This document shows, one piece after another, positions 28,981-38,774 of a DNA stretch of 64,000 bases. Position 1 is the stretch's first letter. Each line of letters opens with the position of its first letter. The stretch spans positions 3,906,001 to 3,970,000 of the forward strand of contig NC_020541.1 in assembly GCF_000230695.2 (NCBI RefSeq), written 5' to 3'. The notes under the pieces were generated by a model. It made no database searches, was not told where the DNA came from, and saw only the letters and a program-made list of their open reading frames with translations. The stretch is from Rhodanobacter denitrificans (GTDB lineage: Bacteria > Pseudomonadota > Gammaproteobacteria > Xanthomonadales > Rhodanobacteraceae). The translations under genes were made by a program, and so were the position numbers.

Positions 28981-31482
28981 TCAGGCTCCGGTTTTGCTGG
29001 TCGCGGGCCTCTTTGCAGCGGCCTTCTTGGTGGCGGTCTTCTTTGCCGCCGTCTTCTTCGCCGGGGTCTTTTTCGCCGCAACCTTCTTGCTGGCGGCCTT
29101 CTTCACCGCCGTCTTTTTTGCCGGCGCCGCCTTCTTCGCGGCCGCCTTCTTGGTCGCGCCCTTCTTGCCGAAGCGACCCGGCTTGCGTGCCGGTGCGGCC
29201 GCCAGCAGCTCCAGGCACTGCGCCTCGGTCAGCTCCTTCGGCTCCTGCTCCTTCGGGATGCGCGCGTTCTTCTCGCCGTCGGTGATGTAGGCGCCGTAGC
29301 GGCCGTTCAGCACCTGCACGCCGTTGCCGAAATCGAGGATCAGCCGGTTCGCCAGCATCTCAAGTTTCTCCTGCACGATCTGCAGCGCGCGCGGCAGTTC
29401 GATCGTGTACGGGTCGTCCTCGGGCTTCAGCGAGGCATAGGTGCCGCCTTGCTTGACGAACGGGCCGAAGCGGCCGATCGCCACGCTGACTTCCTCGCCG
29501 TTCGGCGCGCTGCCCAGTTGGCGCGGCAGCTTGAACAGCTCCAGCGCCTCGGCCAGGGTGATCGTGTGCATGCTCTGGCCCGGGCGCAGGCTGGCGAAGG
29601 TGGGCTTGTCCGCGTCGTCCTTGGTGCCGATCGCCGCATACGGCCCGAACCGGCCCAGCCGCACCGAGACCGGCTTGCCGGTCTTCGGGTCGCTGCCGAG
29701 CTCGCGCGCGCCGGTGGCCTCGCTGCGATCGACCGATTCGGTCTTCTCCTCCACCTGCTGCTTGAACGGCTGCCAGAAGCGCTGCATCAGCGGCACCCAC
29801 GCCTCCTCGCCGCGGCTGACCGCGTCGAGCTCGTCCTCGAGCCTGGCGGTGAAGTCGTAGTCGACGTAGCGGCTAAAGTGCTGGGTGAGGAACTTGCTGA
29901 CCGCGCGGCCCACGTCCGTCGGCTTGAAGCGGCGGCTGTCGAGGAACACGTACTCGCGGTTCTGCAGCACCTGGATGATGCTGGCATAGGTCGACGGCCG
30001 GCCGATGCCGTATTCCTCCAGCGCCTTGACCAGGCTCGCCTCGGAATAGCGCGGCGGCGGTTCGGTGAAGTGCTGGTCGGCGACGATGTCGTGCAGCGGC
30101 ACCTGCTCGTCCACCGCCAGCCGCGGCAGCCGGCGGCCTTCGTCGTCGTCCTCGGCATTCTTCTGGTCGCGGCCCTCCTCGTACACGGCGAGAAAGCCCG
30201 GGTCGACCACGGTGGTGCCGCTGGAACGGAACGCGGCGTCGCCACCGGCGACGTCGCGCACGGCGAATTCCACCGTCACGGTGTTCAGCGTGGCGTGGAT
30301 CATCTGGCAGGCCACCGTGCGCTTCCAGATCAGCTCGTACAGCTTGCGCTGGTCGTCGTTGAGGAAGGCGGCCACCGATTTCGGCGTGTGCATCGCCGAG
30401 GTCGGGCGGATCGCTTCATGCGCTTCCTGCGCGTTCTTCGACTTGGTCTTGTACACCTGCGGCGCGTCCGGCAGCGCGTGGCCGCCGAAGTCGCGGGCGA
30501 TCAGCTGGCGCAGCTCGGCCACCGCATCCTCGCCGAGCATGGTGGAGTCGGTACGCATGTAGGTGATCAGGCCGACATTGCCCTCGCTGCCCAGCGCCAC
30601 GCCCTCGTACAGGCCCTGCGCCACCTTCATCGTGCGGCTGGTGGTGAAGCCAAGCTTGCGCGCCGCCTCCTGCTGCAGGGTGGAGGTGGTGAACGGCGCG
30701 GCCGGGCGGCGTTTGCGTTCCTTCGAGCTGACCTCGCTGACCGTGAGGCGGCCGCGCGCGGCCTGCTTCAGCGCGTCGCGGGCGGCATGCGCGTCCGCTT
30801 CGCTGGTGAGGTCGAACTGCTCGAACTTCTTGCCGTTGAGCCTGGACAGGCGCGCGGCGAAATCGCCCTCGGCGTGCTTCAGCTGGGCCTCGATGGTCCA
30901 GTACTCGCGCGCCTTGAACGCCTCGATCTCCTCCTCGCGCTCGACGATCATGCGCAGCGCCGGCGACTGCACGCGGCCGGCGGAAAGCCCGCGCTGCACC
31001 TTGCGCCAGAGCACCGGCGACAGGTTGAAGCCGACCAGGTAGTCCAGCGCCCGGCGCGCCTGCTGCGCATCGACCAGGTCGTGCGACAACTGCCGCGGCG
31101 CGGCCACCGCGGCCTTGATCGCCTTCGGCGTGATCTCGGAGAACACCACCCGGTGCAGCTGCTTGCCCTTGGTCAGGCCGCGCTCCTTCAGGATCTCGCT
31201 GATGTGCCAGCTGATCGCCTCGCCTTCGCGATCCAAGTCGGTCGCCAGATAGATGTCGTCGGCCAGCTTGGCCGCCTTGGCGATCGCGTCGACGTGCTTC
31301 TCGTTGCGCTCGATGATCTCGTAGGCCATGGCGAAACCGTGCTCGGTGTCGACCGCGCCCTCCTTCGGCTTCAGGTCGCGCACATGACCGTAGGAGGCGA
31401 GGACCTGGAAGTCCTTGCCCAGGTATTTGTTGATCGTCTTGGCCTTGGCCGGTGATTCGACGATGAGCAGGTTTTTTGCCAT
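28981..31482 (-). CDS. topA: DNA topoisomerase I with histone-H1-like basic tail
   Basis: Type IA topoisomerase that relaxes negative supercoils. 833 residues. Toprim domain (NLLIVESPAKAKTI ... DLDREGEAISWH), active-site Tyr308 in ITYMRTDST, and C-terminal Toprim-repeat units (GRFGPYAAIGTK, GRFGPFVKQGG, LNGRYGAYITDGE) are present. The zinc-ribbon C-terminus of E. coli TopA is absent. Instead the last 60 or so residues are a Lys/Ala/Pro-rich tail of PAKKTA and VKKAA repeats, like histone H1, probably for DNA binding. ATG at 31482 gives MAKNLLIVE. It is part of dprA-topA-tsaC. Confidence 0.95.
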   Translation of the reverse strand: MAKNLLIVESPAKAKTINKYLGKDFQVLASYGHVRDLKPKEGAVDTEHGFAMAYEIIERNEKHVDAIAKAAKLADDIYLATDLDREGEAISWHISEILKERGLTKGKQLHRVVFSEITPKAIKAAVAAPRQLSHDLVDAQQARRALDYLVGFNLSPVLWRKVQRGLSAGRVQSPALRMIVEREEEIEAFKAREYWTIEAQLKHAEGDFAARLSRLNGKKFEQFDLTSEADAHAARDALKQAARGRLTVSEVSSKERKRRPAAPFTTSTLQQEAARKLGFTTSRTMKVAQGLYEGVALGSEGNVGLITYMRTDSTMLGEDAVAELRQLIARDFGGHALPDAPQVYKTKSKNAQEAHEAIRPTSAMHTPKSVAAFLNDDQRKLYELIWKRTVACQMIHATLNTVTVEFAVRDVAGGDAAFRSSGTTVVDPGFLAVYEEGRDQKNAEDDDEGRRLPRLAVDEQVPLHDIVADQHFTEPPPRYSEASLVKALEEYGIGRPSTYASIIQVLQNREYVFLDSRRFKPTDVGRAVSKFLTQHFSRYVDYDFTARLEDELDAVSRGEEAWVPLMQRFWQPFKQQVEEKTESVDRSEATGARELGSDPKTGKPVSVRLGRFGPYAAIGTKDDADKPTFASLRPGQSMHTITLAEALELFKLPRQLGSAPNGEEVSVAIGRFGPFVKQGGTYASLKPEDDPYTIELPRALQIVQEKLEMLANRLILDFGNGVQVLNGRYGAYITDGEKNARIPKEQEPKELTEAQCLELLAAAPARKPGRFGKKGATKKAAAKKAAPAKKTAVKKAASKKVAAKKTPAKKTAAKKTATKKAAAKRPATSKTGA

Positions 31483-31529
31483 GAAGCTGGATATCCAAAG
31501 GTGAACCACCGGCGCTTCCGTGCCGGACA

Positions 31530-31537
31530 TATATATA
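31530..31537 (-). promoter_or_regulatory. TATATATA, possible -10 of topA
   Basis: An AT-rich CTATATATATG string stands out in very GC-rich DNA, 48 bases upstream of the topA ATG. No good -35 is visible. Supercoiling-sensitive AT-rich -10 regions are known for topA genes, but this is inference. Confidence 0.35.
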
Positions 31538-31603
31538 GTTGAAACCATGCCGCGCCGACGACTGTCAAGCCCGGCCGCACCGCAGGCGTCGCCCGACGGC
31601 CGT

Positions 31604-32779
31604 TCAGCCGCCGGGCAATCGCTGATAGCGGTTGCCCGGCAGGCTCGCCACCCTGGCCTCCAGCTCCAGGATCATCAGCATCGAGGAAAGTGCGGCGGCC
31701 GACCGCCCGGTACGCCGTACAAGTTCATCCAACGTCGCCGGTTCATGACCAAGTTCGGTCAAAAGCCGTCGATACCCGGTGTCGCCATCTGCCTCGGCGG
31801 GCCCCGGGGCGACACCATCGTCACTCGCGACCCGCGGCGGCCCGGCCACCGCGCCGCCAGTCGCACCCAGCCGCGCGGCCAGCTCGCCGCCAAGCATGCG
31901 CGCTGCCGGCGTCAATGTCTCGACAATCTCGGTCGCGCTCTCCACCAGCCGGGCGCCGTCGCGGATCAATCGGTGGCAACCGCGGGCCAGCGGGTGGTGG
32001 ATGGAACCGGGCAGCGCGAATACCTCGCGGCCCTGTTCGGCGGCCAGTCGGGCGGTGATCAGCGAGCCCGAACGCAGGCCCGCCTCGACCACCAGCGTGC
32101 CCAGCGCGAGCCCGGCGATGATCCGGTTGCGCCGCGGGAAGTGATCCGGGCGCGCCGGCGTGCCGGGCGGAAACTCGCTGACCAGCGCCCCCTGCGCGGC
32201 GAGCCGCCGGGCCAGCGCGTGGTGCTTGCGCGGGTACACCCGATCCGGCCCGGTGCCGACCACCGCGAGCGTCTTCGCGCCGGCATCCAGCGCGGCCACA
32301 TGGGCGGCACCGTCGATGCCGTCGGCCATGCCGCTGGTGATCGCGAAACCGGCCTCCGTCAGCGCCAGCGCAAACGCCCGGGCATGCGCGAGACCCACTG
32401 CGCTGGCACCGCGCGCGCCCACGATCGCCACCTGCGGATACAGCAGCAGGCCGGTGTCGCCGACCACGAACAGCACCGCCGGCGGCTGCGGAATGTGCTC
32501 CAGTTGCGGCGGAAAATCCACTTCGGTACAGCGCAGCAGCCGATGTCCGGGTTCGGCCAGCCAGGCCAGGTCGGCGGCCAGCTGCACTTCGTCGGGCCGG
32601 GCCAGCCAGGCGCGGGCCGGCTCGCCAAGCCGGGCCGCGTCGCGGCTCAACTGCGCCAGCGCGGCGCGGATGTCGCCGCCGGCCGCATCCAGCCGCTCGC
32701 GCAGGCCGCCCGGGCCGAGGCCGGGCGTGCGCAAGGCGAGCAGCCAGGCGCGCAGTTCATCGCGATCATCCATGGTCAT
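31604..32779 (-). CDS. dprA: DNA-processing protein A (DprA/Smf)
   Basis: Loads RecA on incoming single-stranded DNA during natural transformation. 391 residues. An N-terminal SAM-like helical region is followed by the Rossmann core VAIVGARGASAVGLAH, the TSGMADGIDGAAH block and DHFPRRNRIIAGLA; a C-terminal winged-helix (residues about 330-391) is present. Two close ATGs exist (32779 and 32773); I took the first. It lies between a terminator and topA. Its presence suggests transformation ability, as is common in xanthomonads. Confidence 0.94.
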   Translation of the reverse strand: MTMDDRDELRAWLLALRTPGLGPGGLRERLDAAGGDIRAALAQLSRDAARLGEPARAWLARPDEVQLAADLAWLAEPGHRLLRCTEVDFPPQLEHIPQPPAVLFVVGDTGLLLYPQVAIVGARGASAVGLAHARAFALALTEAGFAITSGMADGIDGAAHVAALDAGAKTLAVVGTGPDRVYPRKHHALARRLAAQGALVSEFPPGTPARPDHFPRRNRIIAGLALGTLVVEAGLRSGSLITARLAAEQGREVFALPGSIHHPLARGCHRLIRDGARLVESATEIVETLTPAARMLGGELAARLGATGGAVAGPPRVASDDGVAPGPAEADGDTGYRRLLTELGHEPATLDELVRRTGRSAAALSSMLMILELEARVASLPGNRYQRLPGG

Positions 32780-32804
32780 GGCGGCAGTTTACGCAGTGGC
32801 CCGC

Positions 32805-32835
32805 AAAGAAAACGGCGCGGTGGGAACCGCGCCGT
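32805..32835 (-). terminator. Rho-independent terminator after the LysM gene
   Basis: Read on the minus strand, a perfect ten-bp stem (ACGGCGCGGT / ACCGCGCCGT) with a 4-base loop runs into TTTTCTTT. It ends the LysM transcript before dprA, so dprA-topA-tsaC need another promoter or read-through. Confidence 0.85.
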
Positions 32836-32871
32836 GCTGTAGGCAGATGCCGCCGTGGTGCTTGCCGGCAC

Positions 32872-33993
32872 TTACTCCGGCATGACCAGGCGGGCGCCGA
32901 CGTGCACCGGCCGCAGGCCATCCATCACCAGGCCGTAGCTGACCCGGTCGAAGGTGCGGAACACCATCACGTGGCCGATGTACTCGTCGGGCAATTTGAC
33001 CTTCTCGCCCACGCCGCGCCGCCAGCTGTTGCTGGCCACGTCGTCGTGGATCGTCTCGCCGGGCTGCATCATCGTGTAGGTCTGGCCATTCTCGACGCCG
33101 TCCTTCGCGCCGATCGACAACATCACCACCTGGCGCGGACCGGCCGCATCCATCGCGTCGGCGAAGCCGATCACCTTGGCATTGGCCGGCACCGACTTCG
33201 GCGCATGCGGGTAGTAGTAGGCGTCGTACGGCGACTCGTCCAGCGGCATGATGCGGTCGCCGCTGCGGATTTCCTGGGTGGCGCCGAGCAGCAGCAGCGT
33301 CGCCGGGTCGCCCGTGCGCAGCGTCTCGGCGGTGCCGATCACGCTGACCTCGACGCCGAGGTCGTCGCCCTTGCCGTAGTGGCCGTCGTTGCGGGAATCC
33401 TCGCGCCACGGCGCATTGACCATCGCCGCGTTGCTGTCCAGCTCGTGCGCGACCAGGTCGGCGCTGGCCGCGTCACCCTGGTCGAAGCCGCGGAACACGT
33501 GGCTGGGCCGCACGATCGCCCAGCGCTGGCCGGCCTCGCCCTGCAGGCCGCGCACATAGATGTTCTGGCCGACCGCGCCACGCAGGCGCGCTTCCTCGAG
33601 GCCGACCACGTACGGCGCGGAGCTGACCGCATTCGAGTCCATCACCCGCATGTCCTTCAGGAACATCTTCAGCTCGGACAGCGGGATCGCCGGCACCGCC
33701 TCGCCCTCGCGATGCACGCTCGGCTGCAGGCCCAGGCGCGGCCCGTTGATGAAGGACAGGTTGAGCACGTCGCCGGGGTAGATCAGGTGCGGATTGCGCA
33801 CCTGCGGATTGGCCTGCCAGATTTCCGGCCACAGCCACGGTTTGGACAGGAACTTGGCGGAGATGTCCCAGAGCGTGTCGCCCCGACGCACGGTATAGCT
33901 GTCGGGATGATCGGCCCGCAGTTGCGCACCGGCCGCATAGACGGCCACGGTGACCAGCATGCCGGCCAGCAACACGATAATTTTCTTGATCAT
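32872..33993 (-). CDS. LysM domain periplasmic protein
   Basis: 373 residues. An N-terminal hydrophobic signal (KKIIVLLAGMLVTVAVYA) is followed by a LysM domain (about 33-82: YTVRRGDTLWDISAKFL ... IYPGDVLNL) that binds peptidoglycan. The remainder (about 100-373) is a large uncharacterised domain found with LysM in gammaproteobacterial dprA neighbours. GGGGGA precedes the ATG. It is divergent from def, with 183 bases between. Its role is probably cell-wall related. Confidence 0.88.
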   Translation of the reverse strand: MIKKIIVLLAGMLVTVAVYAAGAQLRADHPDSYTVRRGDTLWDISAKFLSKPWLWPEIWQANPQVRNPHLIYPGDVLNLSFINGPRLGLQPSVHREGEAVPAIPLSELKMFLKDMRVMDSNAVSSAPYVVGLEEARLRGAVGQNIYVRGLQGEAGQRWAIVRPSHVFRGFDQGDAASADLVAHELDSNAAMVNAPWREDSRNDGHYGKGDDLGVEVSVIGTAETLRTGDPATLLLLGATQEIRSGDRIMPLDESPYDAYYYPHAPKSVPANAKVIGFADAMDAAGPRQVVMLSIGAKDGVENGQTYTMMQPGETIHDDVASNSWRRGVGEKVKLPDEYIGHVMVFRTFDRVSYGLVMDGLRPVHVGARLVMPE

Positions 33994-34176
33994 TGGCGGG
34001 AATCCCCCTTCCCCAGGTGCTCGGCCGAGTGTAACCGAATGGTTAATGCGCGCAACAGGCGCGAGTTGGCAAAAATCGTCTGTACTCGGGCGCTTGCCGA
34101 CGTACAATAAGACACATTCTAGATGGCGCCGCGGGTGGTTTTTTACCAAATCGCCCGCACTTTCGGCGCCGAGGTG

Positions 34177-34692
34177 ATGCCTGTGTCCATCCTTTCCATC
34201 CTTGAATTCCCCGACCCCCGGCTGCGCACCCGTGCCGCGCCGGTAAGCGTGTTCGACGCGAAGCTGAAGCAGTTCGTCGCCGACATGTTCGAGACCATGT
34301 ACGCCGCCAACGGCGTCGGCCTGGCCGCCACCCAGGTCAACGTGCACCAGCGCGTGCTGGTGATCGATATGAGCGAGGAGCGCAACCAGCCGCTGGTGCT
34401 GATCAACGCCGAGATCGTGGAGAAGGACGGCGCCCAGGTCTACCAGGAGGGCTGCCTGTCCTTCCCCGGCCTGTACGCCGACGTGACCCGCGCGCTGAGG
34501 GTGAGGGTGAAGGCGCAGGACGTCGACGGCAAGGCCGTCGTCCACGAGGCCGAAGGCCCGCTGGCGGTGGCCGTGCAGCACGAGATGGACCACCTGGAAG
34601 GCAAGGTGTTCGTGGATTACCTCTCCCCGCTGAAACGTTCGCTGCTGCTGAAGCGCCTGGACAAACAGCGCAAGCAGGCGGCCAGCGCTTGA
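34177..34692 (+). CDS. def: Peptide deformylase
   Basis: Iron/zinc hydrolase that removes formyl from nascent proteins. 171 residues. The three motifs are [17 protein letters not shown] (metal Cys93) and HEMDHLEG (His135, Glu136, His139). I chose the ATG at 34177 ([13 protein letters not shown]); GAGG lies just before. A -10-like TACAAT is at 34103. It overlaps fmt by 4 bases, the classical def-fmt pair. Confidence 0.97.
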   Translation: MPVSILSILEFPDPRLRTRAAPVSVFDAKLKQFVADMFETMYAANGVGLAATQVNVHQRVLVIDMSEERNQPLVLINAEIVEKDGAQVYQEGCLSFPGLYADVTRALRVRVKAQDVDGKAVVHEAEGPLAVAVQHEMDHLEGKVFVDYLSPLKRSLLLKRLDKQRKQAASA

Positions 34693-35627
34693 GCGGCCGG
34701 CGCCTGCGGGTCGTCTTCGCCGGCACCCCCGAGTTCTCCGTCCCTTGTCTCGAGGCCTGCCGTGCCAGCGGCGCCGAGGTGGTGGCCGTCTATACCCAGC
34801 CCGACCGCCCCGCCGGCCGCGGCCGCCAGCTCGCGGAGAGTCCGGTGAAACGGGCCGCGCTGGCCACCGGCCTCGCGGTCGAGCAGCCCGAATCGCTGAA
34901 ACCCGCCGAGGTACAGCAGCGGCTCGCCGACTACCGTCCCGACCTGCTGGTGGTGGTGGCCTACGGCCTGATCCTGCCGCGCAAGGTGCTGGCGATTCCA
35001 CGCCTCGGCTGCTGGAACGTACACGCCAGCGTGCTGCCGCGCTGGCGCGGCGCCGCGCCGATCCAGCGCGCGATCCTGGCCGGCGATGCCGAGAGCGGCG
35101 TCGACCTGATGCGGATGGAGGCGGGCCTGGATACCGGCCCGGTGCTGCTCGAACGGCGCACGCCGATCGGCCGCGACGACACCGGCGGCTCGCTGCACGA
35201 CCGCCTCGCCACGCTGGGCGCGGAGGTGCTGGCCGAGGGCCTGCGCCGCACGCTGGCCGGCGAGACACTGGCCGCCACGCCGCAGCCAGAAACCGGCGTG
35301 ACCTACGCGCACAAGCTGGACAAGGCCGAGGCGAAGCTCGATTTCAGCCGCTCCGCGATCGAACTGGAGCGCCAGGTGCGCGCGTTCGACCCGTGGCCGG
35401 TGGCCGCAGGCGAAATCGCCGGCGAACCGCTGCGGATCTGGGCCGCCCGCGCGATCGAGGCGGACCACCACGCCGCGCCGGGCAGCGTGCTGGCCGCCGG
35501 GCGCGACGGCATCGACCTCGCCTGCGGGCAGGGCGCGCTGCGCGTCACCACGGTGCAGCGCGCCGGCGGCAGGCGTATCGGCGCGGCCGACTACCTCAAC
35601 GCCCGTCCCGAATTGCGGCGCGGCTGA
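34689..35627 (+). CDS. fmt: Methionyl-tRNA formyltransferase
   Basis: Formylates initiator Met-tRNA using 10-formyl-THF. 312 residues. [16 protein letters not shown] at the N-terminus, [12 protein letters not shown], the formyl-THF site [21 protein letters not shown] and GLDTGPVL are conserved, with a C-terminal domain (about 205-312). It starts with TTG inside the def stop (TTGA) and its stop overlaps the rsmB ATG by one base. Confidence 0.96.
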   Translation: MSGRRLRVVFAGTPEFSVPCLEACRASGAEVVAVYTQPDRPAGRGRQLAESPVKRAALATGLAVEQPESLKPAEVQQRLADYRPDLLVVVAYGLILPRKVLAIPRLGCWNVHASVLPRWRGAAPIQRAILAGDAESGVDLMRMEAGLDTGPVLLERRTPIGRDDTGGSLHDRLATLGAEVLAEGLRRTLAGETLAATPQPETGVTYAHKLDKAEAKLDFSRSAIELERQVRAFDPWPVAAGEIAGEPLRIWAARAIEADHHAAPGSVLAAGRDGIDLACGQGALRVTTVQRAGGRRIGAADYLNARPELRRG

Positions 35628-36928
35628 TGAAGGCCGACACCCGCGCGCTGGCCGCCAAAGGGCTCGCCGAGGTGGCCCTGCGCGGCGCCTCGCTGCGCGA
35701 CGTGATGGAGCGTTCCGCGCCCAGGCTGGCCGACCCACGCGACCGCGCCCTGCTGATGGCTCTGCTCAGCGAAGGCGCGCGCTGGTGGCTGCGTTTCGAT
35801 CCGGCGGTCGACGGCCTGCTGGAAAAATCGCTGCGGCACAAGGACCCGGCCGTGCACGCGCTGCTGGTGCTGGGACTGGTCCAGCTGGAGATCCTCGAAC
35901 TTGCGGACTACGCCGCGGTGGCCGCCACGGTCGAGGCGGTGCGCGCGCTCAAGCGGCCGCAACTGGCCGGCCTGGTCAACGCCGTGCTGCGGCGCTGGCA
36001 GCGCGAACGCGAAAGCCTGCTGGCGAAACTCGATGCCCGGCCGCAGACCCGCCACGCGCACCCGGCCTGGCTGGCCGCGGCGCTTGCGCGCGACTGGCCG
36101 CTGCAGGCCGAGGCGGTGATGGCCGCCGACAACGCCGAACCGCCGCTGATGCTGCGTGTCAACCGCCGGCGCAGCACGCGCGAGGCGCTGGCCGCCCGGC
36201 TGCAGACCGCTGGCTACACCGCCACTGCGCATCCGTGGCTGAGCGACGCGCTGGTGCTGCCGCACAGCAGCGATGTCACCCGCCTGCCCGGCTTCGAGGA
36301 TGGCCTGTTCGCGGTGCAGGACGGCGCCGCGCAAGCAGCTGCCGACCTGGCCGACCTGCACGACGACCTGCGCGTGCTGGATGCCTGCGCCGCCCCCGGC
36401 GGCAAGGCCTGCCACCTGCTCGAACGCGCCGACATCGACCTCACCGCGCTGGAGTTCGACGCGCCGCGCGCCGAACGCATCCGCCAGAACCTGATGCGTC
36501 TGCGCCTGGACGCGAAAATCGTGGTCGGCGACGCCGGCGCGCCGAAGGGCTGGTGGAAGGGTCGGCCGTTCGACCGCATCCTGCTCGACGCGCCGTGCTC
36601 GGCCAGCGGCGTGCTGCGCCGCCGGCCGGACGTGCGCTTGCACCGGCGCGAGAGCGACATCACCGCGATGCACGCACAGCAGCGTCGCCTCCTGTCCGCG
36701 CTGTGGCCGCTGCTGGCGCCGGGCGGGCGGCTGCTCTACGTCACCTGCTCGGTGCTGCGCGCGGAGAACGAGGCGATCGTCGGCGAACTGCTCGCGGCGC
36801 AAACCGATGCGCAGGCGCTGGCGTTCACCCTGCCGGCGGGCCAGCCCGCCGCGCTGGGCTGGCAGATCCTGCCCGGCGACGGCGACCTCGACGGCATGTA
36901 CTACGCGGTGCTGCAAAAGTCCCGCTGA
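35627..36928 (+). CDS. rsmB: 16S rRNA m5C967 methyltransferase
   Basis: Methylates C967 of 16S rRNA with SAM. 433 residues: a NusB-like N-terminal RNA-binding domain (about 1-140) and a Rossmann methyltransferase with DACAAPGGKACHLLE, the DAPCS motif (Cys324) and the catalytic TCSV Cys374. It overlaps fmt by one base (TGATG), giving the conserved def-fmt-rsmB run. An upstream in-frame extension through fmt is not used, since the ATG at 35627 gives the normal MKADTRALA start. Confidence 0.95.
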   Translation: MKADTRALAAKGLAEVALRGASLRDVMERSAPRLADPRDRALLMALLSEGARWWLRFDPAVDGLLEKSLRHKDPAVHALLVLGLVQLEILELADYAAVAATVEAVRALKRPQLAGLVNAVLRRWQRERESLLAKLDARPQTRHAHPAWLAAALARDWPLQAEAVMAADNAEPPLMLRVNRRRSTREALAARLQTAGYTATAHPWLSDALVLPHSSDVTRLPGFEDGLFAVQDGAAQAAADLADLHDDLRVLDACAAPGGKACHLLERADIDLTALEFDAPRAERIRQNLMRLRLDAKIVVGDAGAPKGWWKGRPFDRILLDAPCSASGVLRRRPDVRLHRRESDITAMHAQQRRLLSALWPLLAPGGRLLYVTCSVLRAENEAIVGELLAAQTDAQALAFTLPAGQPAALGWQILPGDGDLDGMYYAVLQKSR

Positions 36929-37006
36929 GCCCTCCATGAGGTCGGCATACCACCGCCGGGCTATGCTTGGCACTCCCCCGACCCCCGCCGACGGAACGCC
37001 CCACCC

Positions 37007-38728
37007 GTGAATCCCTGCGCATCCTTGTCCCATGCGCGCCCGCTGTGGCTGCGCAGCGCCCGCGCGGAGCTGCTGCTGTTCGGCGTGTTCGCGCTGCTGC
37101 TGCTCGGCCTCGGCATCGGCTTGCGCGACCCGTGGCCGTCCGACGAACCGCGCTTCGCGCTGGTGGCGCAGTGGATGGTCGAGCACGGCCAGTGGCTGTT
37201 CCCGCACCGTGGCCACGAGCTGTACCCGGACAAGCCGCCGGTGTTCATGTGGCTGCAGGCGCTCAGCTACTACCTCACCCACCACTGGCGCATCGCCTTC
37301 CTGCTGCCCTCGCTGCTCGCCGCGCTGGGCGCGCTGGCGCTGGTCTACGACCTGGCACGCCGGCTGTGGAACCACCGCAGCGCGCTGCTGGCCGCGGCCA
37401 CGCTGCTGGTCACCATCCACTTCACCTACCAGATGCGCAATGCGCAGATCGACCCGCTGCTGCTGGGCTGGATCACCCTGGCCAACTACGGCCTGCTGCG
37501 CCACCTGCTGCTGGGGCCGTCGTGGCGCTGGTTCGCCGTGGGATGCTTCTTCGCCGGCCTGGGCGTGGCGACCAAGGGCGTCGGCGTGCTGGCGCTCTTG
37601 ATGCTGCTGCCGTACCTGGTCGCGCGCCGCGGCCACTGGCGCCAGTTGGCGCTGCCGGTCGGCGGCTGGCGCTGGGCCGGCGGCCTGGCGCTGTTCTTCG
37701 TGCCGATCCTGGGTTGGCTGCTGCCGATGCTGCTGGTCGCCCATGCCGACGGCGATCCGCAGCACGCCGCGTACGTGCAGAACATCCTGTTCGGGCAGAC
37801 CGTGCACCGCTACGCCACGCCGACCGGACACCTCCACTCGCCGTTCTACTTCCTCGGCATCATCGTCGTCGACTGGCTGCCGCTGTCGCTGCTGCTGCCA
37901 TGGGCGCTGCCGGCATGGTGGCGCCGGCTGCAGCGGCGCGACGCGCGCTTCCTGCTGCCGCTGGGCTGGATCGTGCTGATGTTGCTGTTCTTCTCGTTCA
38001 GCCCGGGCAAGCGCGACGTCTACATCCTGCCGGCGCTGCCGATGACCGCGCTGGCGCTGGCACCGCTGCTGCCCGGCCTGCTGCGCCGGCGCGGCGTGCG
38101 CCTCGCGGTGTGCGCGCTGACCGTGCTGCTGGCCGGCGCGCTGACCGCCGCCGCCGCGCTGGCGATCCATCGTCATCCGGCCTGGGCGGTGAAGATCGAG
38201 CAGAGTCTCGATCCGCAGATCTGGTGGATGCTGCTGGCCATCGGCGCGGCTGGCCTGGTCATCGTGGCGCTGACCCGGGTGCGCCGCGCGCCGCTGGGCT
38301 GGCTGCTGTTCGCCGGTGTGCTGTGGAGCGTGTATGGGCTGTGGGGCTATCCGATGCTCAACGGTGACCGCTCGGCGCGCGACGTGATGGTGCAGGCGCG
38401 CGCCATGGCCGGCCCCGACGCCACCATCGGCCTGCTCGCCTGGAAGGAGCAGAACCTGCTGATGGCCGCGGGGCCGGTCGCCGAGTTCGGCTTCCTGAAA
38501 CCGTGGCCGCAGCAATATGCCGAGGCGATCGCCTGGCAGCGGCAGGACCCGGCGCATCGCTGGATCTTCAGCCTCGACGAGGCGATGGGCGCCTGCGTGG
38601 ACCGCCATCGCGCTACCTACGTCGGCCACGCCAACCGCCGCGAGTGGTGGATGTTCCAGGCCAACGCGGTGGTGCCCGGCTGCGTGCCCGGCGCCAGCGC
38701 GGACCCGCAGGCCGACGACACGCTCTGA
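37007..38728 (+). CDS. GT83/ArnT-like membrane glycosyltransferase
   Basis: 573-residue polytopic inner-membrane protein of the ArnT/PMT (GT-C) family, using polyprenyl-phosphate sugar donors on the periplasmic side. The first loop has the acidic DPWPSDEPRFALVAQWM motif with catalytic-type Asp/Glu, followed by YPDKPPVFMWLQAL. About eleven hydrophobic segments follow and a soluble C-terminus from about 470. It starts with GTG 78 bases after rsmB. It lies at the start of a glycan gene region, so it probably modifies LPS or O-antigen rather than being a lipid A Ara4N transferase (no arn genes nearby). Confidence 0.8.
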   Translation: MNPCASLSHARPLWLRSARAELLLFGVFALLLLGLGIGLRDPWPSDEPRFALVAQWMVEHGQWLFPHRGHELYPDKPPVFMWLQALSYYLTHHWRIAFLLPSLLAALGALALVYDLARRLWNHRSALLAAATLLVTIHFTYQMRNAQIDPLLLGWITLANYGLLRHLLLGPSWRWFAVGCFFAGLGVATKGVGVLALLMLLPYLVARRGHWRQLALPVGGWRWAGGLALFFVPILGWLLPMLLVAHADGDPQHAAYVQNILFGQTVHRYATPTGHLHSPFYFLGIIVVDWLPLSLLLPWALPAWWRRLQRRDARFLLPLGWIVLMLLFFSFSPGKRDVYILPALPMTALALAPLLPGLLRRRGVRLAVCALTVLLAGALTAAAALAIHRHPAWAVKIEQSLDPQIWWMLLAIGAAGLVIVALTRVRRAPLGWLLFAGVLWSVYGLWGYPMLNGDRSARDVMVQARAMAGPDATIGLLAWKEQNLLMAAGPVAEFGFLKPWPQQYAEAIAWQRQDPAHRWIFSLDEAMGACVDRHRATYVGHANRREWWMFQANAVVPGCVPGASADPQADDTL

Positions 38729-38774
38729 ACAAAAGCGCAGCACCCATTCACGACACGCCCACGGAACGGCACAC

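Noticed and set aside
28342..31455. Very long plus-strand reading frame (over 1000 codons) opposite topA
   Set aside because: Composition is Arg/Gly/Ala/His-rich without motifs; it is the shadow of topA and tsaC in GC-rich DNA. Similar antisense frames opposite nirK, bioB/bioF, mnmG, tex and purD were rejected for the same reason.
34745..36928. rsmB reading frame extended upstream through fmt
   Set aside because: The fmt gene occupies that DNA in another frame, and the ATG at 35627 gives the normal RsmB N-terminus.
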